This document shows, in pieces, positions 1 through 6,119 of a stretch of DNA of 12,710 nucleotides. Under the pieces are notes generated by a model. It saw nothing but the letters and a program-made list of their open reading frames with translations, did no database searches and was not told where the DNA came from. Position numbers and translations under genes: made by a program. The stretch spans positions 1 to 12,710 of the forward strand of contig JBIOYL010000428.1 of the NCBI GenBank assembly GCA_044870185.1, written 5' to 3'. The DNA is from JBIOYL01 sp044870185 (GTDB taxonomy: Bacteria > Actinomycetota > CALGFH01). Position 1 is the first letter of the stretch. Every line of letters starts with the position of its first letter.

Positions 1-27
1 CCCCCCCCCCCCCCCCCCCCCCCCCCC
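1..27. repeat. Poly-C homopolymer, 27 bases
   Basis: The first 27 bases are an uninterrupted run of C. Nothing else in the window has a comparable homopolymer. It sits exactly at the window edge, so it may be a contig-end or polishing artefact rather than genomic sequence. Bases 28-93 that follow are an ordinary GC-rich 5' region leading into the alanine racemase gene. Confidence 0.9.
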
Positions 28-93
28 TCAACAGGGGGTGCCCCGGTCGGAAGGCAGGGGTCCAGAGTTGGCCTGGCCGGTCGGGAGGGGGCT

Positions 94-1263
94 GTGACGG
101 CCGCGCCGTGGCCGGGGCTGCGGCCGGCCTGGGTGGAGGTCGACCTCGACGCGATCGCCGGCAACGTCCGCAGGCTCGCCGCCGAGGTGGCGCCGGCGCG
201 GCTGTGCGTGGTCGTGAAGGCGGACGCCTACGGCCACGGGGCCGTCGCGGTGGCCAGGGCGGTGGTCGAGGCGGGGGCCGGCTGGCTCGCGGTCGCCCTG
301 GTCGAGGAGGCGCTCGAGCTGCGCCGGGCGGGCATCTCGGACCCGGTGCTGGTGCTGTCCGAGCCGCATGCGGCCGCCGCCGACGTCTGCGCCGAGCAGC
401 GCATCGCCGTGACCTTGTGCACCAAGGCGGGGGTGCAGGCGTTCGGCGCAGCCGGGCGGCGCGCGGGCCGGCCGCTGCCCACCCACCTGAAGGTCGACAC
501 CGGCATGCACCGCCAGGGCTGCGCGCCGGCCGACCTGCCCGCGCTGCTGTCCAGCGCCCTGGACGAACCCGGCCTTGCGGTCGAGGGGCTGTGGAGCCAC
601 TTCGCGGTGGCCGACGAGCCCGACCAGGCGGCCACCACCGACACCCAGCTCGCCCTGTTCAAGCGGGCCCTGGACGAGGCGGCCGTGCTGGGCTTCGAGC
701 CCCGCTGGCGCCACCTGGCCAACTCGGCCGGCGCCACGCTGCGCGACGACGCCCGCTTCGACCTGGTCCGGCCCGGCATCGAGGTGTACGGGCTGGCGCC
801 CGCCCCGGCGCTGGCCGGCGAGGTGCGCCGGCGGCTGCGGCCGGCGCTGGCGCTGCGGGCCGCGGTCTCGGCGCTGCGCACCATCGAGGCGGGTGAGCGT
901 GTCTCCTACGGCCACCGCTGGCAGGCCGAGCGGCGCACGCGCGTCGCCACCCTGCCGGTGGGGTACGCGGACGGGGTGCGGCGCGGGCTGTCGGGCCGGA
1001 TCCGGGTCCGCATCGACGGCCAGGCGTTCCCGCAGGTCGGGACGATCACGATGGACCAGCTCATGGTCGACGTCGGCGACGCGCCGGTGGACGTCGGCGA
1101 CGTGGCCACTCTGCTCGGCGACCCGGCACGGGGGGAGCCCGGCGTCGGCGAGTGGGCGGCCCTGCTGGACACGATCGACTACGAGGTGACCTGCGGGCTC
1201 TCCGAGCGGCTGCCGCGGGTGCACTATCGAGGGCACGGGGTCACGCAGGAAGGAGCACGGTAG
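94..1263 (+). CDS. alr: Alanine racemase (PLP-dependent)
   Basis: The 389-residue product should interconvert L- and D-alanine in the cytoplasm, supplying D-Ala for peptidoglycan. The N-terminal TIM-barrel half carries the PLP-lysine motif VVKADAYGHG, with the Schiff-base Lys at residue 42. The C-terminal beta domain holds the second catalytic base, Tyr272, in RVSYGHRW, followed by TLPVGYADG and the MDQLMVD segment. The length is normal for the family. The GTG at 94 is chosen because a purine-rich GGGAGGGGG lies just upstream and the reading frame matches the family N-terminus (WVEVDLDAIAGNVR). It is the first gene of a co-oriented five-gene set. Its TAG stop shares its last base with the GTG start of the hydrolase, so translation is probably coupled. 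The assignment is secure. Confidence 0.97.
   Translation: MTAAPWPGLRPAWVEVDLDAIAGNVRRLAAEVAPARLCVVVKADAYGHGAVAVARAVVEAGAGWLAVALVEEALELRRAGISDPVLVLSEPHAAAADVCAEQRIAVTLCTKAGVQAFGAAGRRAGRPLPTHLKVDTGMHRQGCAPADLPALLSSALDEPGLAVEGLWSHFAVADEPDQAATTDTQLALFKRALDEAAVLGFEPRWRHLANSAGATLRDDARFDLVRPGIEVYGLAPAPALAGEVRRRLRPALALRAAVSALRTIEAGERVSYGHRWQAERRTRVATLPVGYADGVRRGLSGRIRVRIDGQAFPQVGTITMDQLMVDVGDAPVDVGDVATLLGDPARGEPGVGEWAALLDTIDYEVTCGLSERLPRVHYRGHGVTQEGAR
1250..1255 (+). promoter_or_regulatory. Ribosome binding site fixing the hydrolase start
   Basis: AAGGAG lies seven bases before the GTG at 1263. The open frame itself extends further upstream, inside alr, so this site is what identifies GTG 1263 as the true start of the hydrolase and creates the one-base stop/start overlap. 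Confidence 0.7.
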
Positions 1264-2456
1264 TGGCTCGGGGCGCCGCACGCGGCGGGGCGGGGGGCAC
1301 CGCACGCGATGGGGCGGGGAGCGCCGGCCGCGGCGGAGCGGGGGGCGCCGGCCGTGGCGGGGCGTCGCTTGTCGTGCGGGGCGCCGGCATCGCCCTCGGC
1401 GGCCTGCTGCTCGGGCTCGGCGCGGGCGTGGCGGCGTCCAAGGCGGTCGTCGGCCACGACCGGCGGCGCGACGACCCGGAGGCGGGCGAGCCGTTCGGCA
1501 TGCTGCGCGGCGCCCCGGCCACGGTGGCCAGCTTCGACGGCACCAGGCTGCACGTCGAGGAGCTCGGCGCGGGGCCATGCCTGCTGTTCGCCCACGGCTT
1601 CTCGCTCACCCAGGACGCCTGGCACTACCAGCGCCGCGACCTGCCGGCCGCCTTCCGCTGCGTGTTCTACGACCAGCGCGGCCACGGCCGCTCCGAGCAC
1701 GGCGCGAACGACGACTACTCGCTGCGGGCCCTGGCCTTGGACCTGCGGGCCGTGCTCAACTGGACCGGCGAGGACCGGGTCGTGGTGGTGGCCCACTCCA
1801 TGGCCGGGATCGCCGCCCTGCAGCTCGCCGACTCCTTCCCCGAGGAGTTCGGCAGCCGGGTGGCCGGCCTGGTGCTGGTCGGCTCGACCTACGTCAACGT
1901 GCTGGAGGGCATGAGCGCGGCGCTGACCTCCCGAGCGGCCGGCACCCTGCAGCGGGCGGCCATCAAGGCCGGGTTCCGGTTCATGGGGACCGACCCGCTG
2001 CGGGCCGACCAGCTGCGCCGGCGCGGCTCCGACCTCGGCTATCTCGGCACGCGGACCTTCGGCTTCGGGTCCAACCCATCGCCCGGCCAGGTCGCCTTCG
2101 TCGACCGCCTGCTGGCCTCGACCGACATCGAGGTGTGGGCCAAGGTGTTCCCGAGCCTGGTCGACTTCGACCTGTCCGAGGTGCTGGAGCGCCTGACGGT
2201 GCCCACGCTCATCGCGGTCGGCGACAAGGACCGCCTCACCCCGGTCGCCTCCGCCCGCCACATGGCCGCCAAGATCGGCGGGTCGCGCCTGCTCATCCTG
2301 CACGACGCCGGCCACGGCGCGTTCCTGGAGGAGCACGAGGTGCTCGACCGGGCGATCGCCGGCTTCGCCCGCCAGGTGCTCGGGGCGGGCGCGCGGCGGC
2401 CGCGCAGGCGGACGGCCGGCGGGACCTCGGCCCGCGGGCTCGGCCACCGCTCATGA
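1263..2456 (+). CDS. Membrane-anchored alpha/beta hydrolase
   Basis: The product has 397 residues. Residues 4-35 are four Gly/Ala/Arg-rich octapeptide repeats, a basic tail. Residues about 40-58 form a glycine-rich hydrophobic stretch that could act as an uncleaved signal anchor. The rest is a classical alpha/beta-hydrolase fold: oxyanion HGF at 111-113, nucleophile Ser179 in the elbow AHSMAG, acid Asp323 in GDKDRLTP, and His351 in AGHGAF. The complete triad predicts an active esterase, lipase or epoxide-hydrolase-like enzyme, but the substrate cannot be read. A hydrolase between alr and tsaE recurs in actinobacteria such as Streptomyces, from memory. Its TGA overlaps the ATG of the next gene in ATGA. 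Orientation outside the membrane is inferred from the basic N-terminus and positive-inside rule. Confidence 0.9.
   Translation: MARGAARGGAGGTARDGAGSAGRGGAGGAGRGGASLVVRGAGIALGGLLLGLGAGVAASKAVVGHDRRRDDPEAGEPFGMLRGAPATVASFDGTRLHVEELGAGPCLLFAHGFSLTQDAWHYQRRDLPAAFRCVFYDQRGHGRSEHGANDDYSLRALALDLRAVLNWTGEDRVVVVAHSMAGIAALQLADSFPEEFGSRVAGLVLVGSTYVNVLEGMSAALTSRAAGTLQRAAIKAGFRFMGTDPLRADQLRRRGSDLGYLGTRTFGFGSNPSPGQVAFVDRLLASTDIEVWAKVFPSLVDFDLSEVLERLTVPTLIAVGDKDRLTPVASARHMAAKIGGSRLLILHDAGHGAFLEEHEVLDRAIAGFARQVLGAGARRPRRRTAGGTSARGLGHRS
1270..1365 (+). repeat. 24-base tandem repeat, four copies, coding
   Basis: Units at 1270-1293, 1294-1317, 1318-1341 and 1342-1365 are imperfect copies of a GGGGCGCCG-starting 24-mer. 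Because 24 is a multiple of three, the array encodes four in-frame octapeptides (GAARGGAG, GTARDGAG, SAGRGGAG, GAGRGGAS) at the N-terminus of the hydrolase. Confidence 0.9.
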
Positions 2457-3424
2457 GCCTCGGCGTCGAGGACCTGGCCGTCGGCCACTGGACCGACCCG
2501 GTCGGGCTCACCGGCTGCACGGTCGTGGTGCCCCCGCCGGGCAACGTCGCCTCGGTCAGCGTGCGCGGCGGCGGCCCGGGCACGCGGGAGACCGACCTGC
2601 TCGACCCCCGCTCCCACCTCCAGGAGGTGTCGGCCGTGCTGCTGACCGGAGGCAGCGCCTTCGGGCTGGCGGCCGCCTCGGGGGTGGTGGCCTGGTGCGA
2701 GGCCGAGGGGCGCGGCTACGAGCGCTTCGGGCCGCCCATCCCGATCGTCCCGGCCGCGGTGCTGTTCGACCTGGCGGTGGGGGACTGGCATGCCCGGCCC
2801 GGGCCGGCCGAGGGCGAGGCGGCCTGTCGGGCGGCCAAGACCGAGGACGGCCCGATGGGCAACGTCGGCGCCGGGATGGGGGCCACCGTCGGCAAGACCG
2901 GCGGGCCCGACCTGGCGATGAAGGGCGGCCTGGGCTACGCGGTCAGCGAGGCCGGCCCGCTGACCGTGGGGGCGATCGTGGCCGTCAACGCCGGCGGCGA
3001 CGTGGTCGACGCCGACGGGACGGTGCTCGCCGGCACCCGCTATCCGGGCGGCGCGGGCACGGCGATCCGCGACCGCTTCGCCGGCCTGCTGCCCGAGCCC
3101 GCCCCGCCCGGCGCCGACGGCCCGCCGCCGGGCGGCAACACCACCCTCGCGCTGGTCGCCACCAACGCGATCCTGACCAAGGGCGACGTCCACCGGGTCG
3201 CCGTGCAGGCCCACGACGGGCTGGCGCGGGCGGTCGTGCCCGCCCACACCAGCTTCGACGGGGACACCGTGTTCGCGGTCGCCGTGCCACGGGTCGAGGC
3301 GACCGTGGACCTGGTAGCCTTCCTCGGTGAGGAGGCCATGGCCGCCGCGATCCGGGCCGCGGTCCGGGCGGCTGCCGCGGTCGCCGGCATCCCGTCGTTC
3401 GCCGAGCTGAGGGGGAGTGGCTGA
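2453..3424 (+). CDS. P1-family (S58) peptidase, DmpA/NylC-like
   Basis: This 323-residue protein belongs to the self-cleaving Ntn-type S58 family, which includes L-aminopeptidase/D-Ala-esterase DmpA and nylon-oligomer hydrolase NylC. Family marks are VEDLAVGHWTD near the N-terminus, SVRGGGPGTRETDLL, LLTGGSAFGLAAASGV, and GNVGAGMGATVGK mid-protein. The processing site is NTT at residues 229-231: autocleavage between Asn229 and Thr230 would free Thr230 as N-terminal nucleophile, giving subunits of about 229 and 94 residues. No signal peptide is seen, so it is probably cytoplasmic. It starts within the hydrolase stop codon (ATGA). The exact substrate, such as D-amino-acid amides, beta-peptides or cyclic amides, is unknown. 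Sitting with alanine racemase makes a D-Ala-containing substrate an attractive inference. Confidence 0.92.
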   Translation: MSLGVEDLAVGHWTDPVGLTGCTVVVPPPGNVASVSVRGGGPGTRETDLLDPRSHLQEVSAVLLTGGSAFGLAAASGVVAWCEAEGRGYERFGPPIPIVPAAVLFDLAVGDWHARPGPAEGEAACRAAKTEDGPMGNVGAGMGATVGKTGGPDLAMKGGLGYAVSEAGPLTVGAIVAVNAGGDVVDADGTVLAGTRYPGGAGTAIRDRFAGLLPEPAPPGADGPPPGGNTTLALVATNAILTKGDVHRVAVQAHDGLARAVVPAHTSFDGDTVFAVAVPRVEATVDLVAFLGEEAMAAAIRAAVRAAAAVAGIPSFAELRGSG

Positions 3425-3429
3425 GCGCC

Positions 3430-3642
3430 ATGCCGCTCTACGAGTACTGCTGCGCCGACTGCGCGGAGGCGTTCGAGGACCTGGTCCCGGCCGGCCGGGC
3501 CGACCAGGTGTCCTGCCCGACCTGCGGCAGCGCCGACGTCCGCCGCCTGGTGAGCGTGTTCTCCACGCCGCGGGCCTCGGGCGGGGAGGGGGCGGCCATG
3601 CCGTCGGGGGGCTGCTGCGGCGGCGCCTGCGGGTCCTGCTGA
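3430..3642 (+). CDS. FmdB-family zinc ribbon protein
   Basis: This 70-residue protein opens with MPLYEYCCADC, typical of the FmdB/CxxC_CxxC_SSSS putative regulatory family. A zinc ribbon is formed by Cys8-x2-Cys11 and Cys29-x2-Cys32 (SCPTCGS). The C-terminus is glycine/cysteine-rich with four further cysteines at 62, 63, 67 and 70, a tail often seen in the family. Its molecular role is not established; the regulatory label comes from FmdB linked to formamidase/amidase genes. Here it starts five bases after the S58 peptidase, which is itself an amide-bond hydrolase, so the pairing fits that old association. The start is the only Met giving the conserved N-terminus. Confidence 0.93.
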   Translation: MPLYEYCCADCAEAFEDLVPAGRADQVSCPTCGSADVRRLVSVFSTPRASGGEGAAMPSGGCCGGACGSC

Positions 3643-3653
3643 GCCCGGAGCCC

Positions 3654-4142
3654 ATGCGGACCACCGGGCTGGTCCTGCGCGCGCCCGACGAGGCGACCAC
3701 CAAGGCGATCGGCGCGGCCCTGGCCCGGCTGCTCGGGCCGGGTGACGTGGTCGGCCTGACCGGGGACCTCGGCGCCGGCAAGACCCGCTTCGTGCAGGGC
3801 GCGGCGGCCACCCTCGGGGTCACCGAGCCGGTCTCCTCCCCCACCTTCATGCTCGTACGGGAGTACGACGGCGACCTGCCCGTCCACCACGTCGACGCCT
3901 ACCGCCTGACCGGGCCAGGGGAGCTGGAGGACCTCGGCCTGGAGGAGGTGCTGGCCGCCGACGCGGTCGTGTTCGTGGAGTGGGCCGACCGGGTCGCCGG
4001 GTCGCTGCCACGCGACTGGCTGGAGCTGGAGCTTCGGACCGGCGACGACGAGGTGCGCGACATCCACGTCCGCCCGCACGGCGACGCCTGGCGGGCCCGG
4101 GCCCGCGAGCTGGCCGCCGCCCTCGGCCCGTTCGCCGGCTGA
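3654..4142 (+). CDS. tsaE: tRNA t6A biosynthesis ATPase TsaE
   Basis: The 162-residue product matches the small P-loop ATPase that works with TsaB and TsaD in making N6-threonylcarbamoyladenosine at A37 of ANN-decoding tRNAs. The Walker A motif GDLGAGKT spans residues 37-44. It is followed by the family signatures SSPTFMLVREY, HHVDAYRL and VFVEWADRV. The length is normal. ATG 3654 is chosen because it begins 11 bases after the FmdB stop and gives the expected N-terminus; the open frame extends upstream through fmdB but only as a shadow. It is the last gene of the operon. TsaB, RimI and TsaD, which often follow in actinobacteria, are not in the window. Confidence 0.95.
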   Translation: MRTTGLVLRAPDEATTKAIGAALARLLGPGDVVGLTGDLGAGKTRFVQGAAATLGVTEPVSSPTFMLVREYDGDLPVHHVDAYRLTGPGELEDLGLEEVLAADAVVFVEWADRVAGSLPRDWLELELRTGDDEVRDIHVRPHGDAWRARARELAAALGPFAG

Positions 4143-4235
4143 CCGGCCCCGCACGCATCCGGCGCCGCGCCGCATCCGCCCCTTGCGGCCGCCGGGCCGC
4201 ATTCGCCACCCGCGGCCTCCGGCTGACCGGCCCCG
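4135..4235 (+). repeat. 17-base direct repeat around the tsaE stop
   Basis: The 17-mer CCGGCTGACCGGCCCCG occurs exactly at 4135-4151, where it contains the tsaE stop codon, and again at 4219-4235. Similar bases follow both copies (GCAT-C-GG). This suggests a decayed local duplication of the tsaE 3' end. Confidence 0.7.
4184..4201 (+). terminator. Candidate hairpin terminator after tsaE
   Basis: TGCGGCC (4184-4190), loop GCCG, and GGCCGCA (4195-4201) form a perfect seven-base-pair stem about 40 bases after the tsaE stop. There is no U-tract, which is common for actinobacterial terminators. Chance hairpins are frequent at this G+C, so the call is tentative. Confidence 0.4.
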
Positions 4236-4293
4236 GCCGCATCGGAGCCTGCGCCCTCCGCTTCCGGCATGCCAGTCCTCATACGGATGAATC

Positions 4294-4311
4294 GGTCTGT
4301 AGGCTCAGACC
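4294..4311. promoter_or_regulatory. Inverted repeat, possible operator
   Basis: GGTCTG and CAGACC are exact reverse complements separated by six bases (TAGGCT). The element lies in the AT-richer leader, about 160 bases before the haloperoxidase start and just upstream of a TTGACC. It could be a repressor site or a small RNA hairpin; nothing in the sequence decides between them. Confidence 0.3.
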
Positions 4312-4459
4312 TTCCCCTTGACCCATCTCGGTTTTAGGCTCACGATCGTCGCGATCAGCGCTTAAGGCTACGAGAGCGCAAGTATCTTTATCCGGTCAGC
4401 CTGGCTTTTACTCATCTCGGGGCGAGGACGGGGAGGAGGCCCCACGGGGGCGAGGGCGA

Positions 4460-4467
4460 GGAGGAGG
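4460..4467 (+). promoter_or_regulatory. Ribosome binding site favouring a TTG start
   Basis: A GGAGGAGG run ends six bases before TTG 4474. The alternative ATG at 4489 has only a weaker GGGGAG upstream. The strong site favours TTG 4474, which adds five residues before the same Tat signal. Confidence 0.5.
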
Positions 4468-4473
4468 CTCCCA

Positions 4474-6043
4474 TTGGGGAGCGGCGCCATGATCGCTGGT
4501 CGCCGGCTGCCGCGGCGGCAATTCCTCCAGGTCGCGGGGGTGGGCGCTGCCGCGTTGCTGTTGCCGCCGCTCGCACCCGGCGACCCGGCGCGCACCGGGG
4601 GGCGGCCCAGGCGCGCAGGCGACGAGGTCGTGCTGCAGTGGAACGATGCCGCCCTGCAGGGCGTCCGCGACTCCAAGCTGGGGCCGCCGATGGTCGCGCG
4701 TGCGCTGCGGTCGTCCATACCTGCGTCTACGACGCCTGGGCCGCCTACGACGGCGTCGCCCTCGGCACCCGGCTCGGCGGCGCGCTGCGGCGGCCGCCCG
4801 TCGAGCGGACGCCGGCGAACAAGCGCCGCGCGGTCAGCTTCGCGGCCTACCGCGCCGCGGTCGACCTGTTCCCGGCCAGCACGACGACGGTCTTCGACCC
4901 GCTGATGGCTCGGCTCGGCTACGACCCGCGTGACCGCTCCACCGACCCGACCACGCCGACCGGCATCGGCAATCGTGCCGCGCGGGCGGTGCTCGACGGT
5001 CGCCACCACGACGGCGCCAACCAGCTCGGTGACGAGCCCGGCGGCACCCCTGGCGTGCCCTATGCCGACTACACCGGGTTCGTCCCGGCCAACGACCCGA
5101 TGGATCTCCGCGCTCCGTTCGACCCGGCGACGGTGCACGACCCCAACGCCTGGCAGCCGCTGCGCTACGTCGATGCGACCGGCACGGTGGTCACGCCCGG
5201 CTTCGTCGGGGCGCAGTGGAACCGCGTGACGCCCTTTGCCCTCTCGTCCGACTCGGCGTTGCGGTCGCCGACCGGTCCGGCGACGTTCGGCTCGGCCGAC
5301 TACCTCGCCCAGGCACGGGCGGTCGTCGGCCTCAGCGCCGGCCTCACGACGGGCAGAAGGCGATCGTCGAGTACTGGGCGGACGGCCCACGCTCGGAGCT
5401 GCCGCCCGGCCACTGGAACCTGTTCGCCCAGTTCGTGGCGCGACGCGATCACCACGAGCGCGGCGAGCACGGCCTCGACCGGGATGGCCTCGACCGGGAC
5501 GTCAAGCTGTTCTTCGCCCTCACCAACGCGATCGCCGACGCGGGCATCTGCGCCTGGGACAACAAGCGTGCCTTCGCGTCGGCACGGCCGATCACGGCCG
5601 TGCGCTACCTGTTCCGGGGCCGGCGGGTCCGGGCCTGGGGCGGGCCGTACCGCGGCACGCAGACGATCGGCGGGGAAGCCTGGCTACCGTACCAGCCGTC
5701 GACCTTCCCGACGCCGCCGTTCCCCGAGTACTCCTCGGGCCACAGCACCTTCAGCGCCACAGGAGCCGAGATCCTGCGCCGGTTCACCGGCACCGACCAC
5801 TTCGGCGCCTCGGTCACGATCCCCGCGGGCAGCTCGACGGTCGAGCCGGGAGCCACCCCGGCGCGCGACATCACGCTCAGGTGGGCGACCTTCTCCGAGG
5901 CGGCCGATCAGGCCGGGATGTCGCGCCGCTACGGCGGCATCCACTTCGAGCAGGCCGATCTCGACGGGCGGGCGACGGGACGGCTCGTCGCCCGACGGTG
6001 CTGGGAGCGGGCGCAGGCACTGTTCTCCGGCGAGACCTCCTGA
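4474..6043 (+). pseudogene. Tat-exported vanadium haloperoxidase, two frameshifts
   Basis: The coding region changes frame twice. The N-terminal part reads to 4707, the middle part reads in a second frame from 4710 to 5348, and the rest reads in a third frame to TGA 6043. Restoring one G after 4707 (giving LAVVHTCVYDAWAAYD) and one G after 5348 (giving LTDGQKAIVEYW) yields a continuous 523-residue protein. It has a Tat signal, RRQFLQ with twin Arg14-Arg15, then a hydrophobic AAALLLPP segment. Corrected numbering gives the complete vanadate pocket: Lys365 and Arg372 (spacing 7), Ser422-Gly423-His424, Arg485 and His491 (spacing 6). Family members oxidise halides with peroxide or act as phosphatases. 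All other genes here are intact, so true recent decay is plausible; sequencing error is the alternative. Start TTG 4474 or ATG 4489. Confidence 0.88.
5471..5500 (+). repeat. 15-base tandem duplication inside the haloperoxidase
   Basis: Two adjacent 15-mers (5471-5485 and 5486-5500) differ only at the last base and encode the pentapeptide GLDRD twice. Being in frame, the duplication does not itself break the gene. Relatives usually have one copy before the VKLFFAL segment, as far as I recall. Confidence 0.8.
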
Positions 6044-6073
6044 CCCTCCCCCGCGGCCTCCGCCCCCCGGGCT

Positions 6074-6119
6074 GGCGGCCCCGGTGGGCCGAGCGGCAGG
6101 GCCGCCATGGCCATGGCGG
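6074..6119. terminator. Palindromes between convergent genes
   Basis: The 76-base gap between the haloperoxidase stop (6043) and the transketolase stop (6120) holds an 18-base perfect palindrome, CCGCCATGG followed by CCATGGCGG, at 6102-6119. It abuts the transketolase TGA. An overlapping alternative stem pairs GGCGGCCC (6074-6081) with GGGCCGCC (6099-6106). Either could form a bidirectional terminator for the two converging transcripts. No T-tract is present. Confidence 0.5.

Larger units (their letters stand above)
4143..4473. other. Gene-free region with AT-richer leader
   Basis: No credible gene lies between tsaE and the haloperoxidase. The first ~120 bases are GC-rich and hold the direct repeat and hairpin described separately. 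From about 4281 to 4410 the base composition falls to about 53% G+C by hand count, far below the surroundings. This part has a GGTCTG-6-CAGACC inverted repeat at 4294-4311, the octamer TAGGCTCA twice (4300-4307 and 4335-4342), CATCTCGG twice (4324-4331 and about 4412-4419) and a TTGACC at 4318-4323 that could be a -35 box with a poor -10 (CACGAT, 17-base spacer). It is most likely the promoter and 5' leader of the haloperoxidase. No riboswitch family is recognised. Confidence 0.5.

Noticed and set aside
1270..1365. CRISPR or regulatory iterons
   Set aside because: Units are contiguous, in frame and downstream of a good ribosome binding site, so they are part of the hydrolase protein.
28..1578. 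516-residue minus-strand open frame opposite alr
   Set aside because: It is the GC-rich shadow of alr and the hydrolase start: Arg/Pro/Gly-rich, with no recognisable domain, while both plus-strand genes have complete motifs.
2039..3850. 603-residue minus-strand open frame
   Set aside because: It spans four well-supported plus-strand genes and its protein is low-complexity Arg/Pro/Gly sequence typical of antisense frames at this G+C.
4700..5360. Programmed ribosomal frameshifting in the haloperoxidase
   Set aside because: Two shifts would be needed in one gene, neither site has a slippery heptamer or clear downstream pseudoknot, and each is explained by loss of one G.
4368..5390. 340-residue minus-strand gene in the gap and haloperoxidase
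   Set aside because: It overlaps the haloperoxidase coding sequence, has no ribosome binding site or motif, and shows shadow-type composition.
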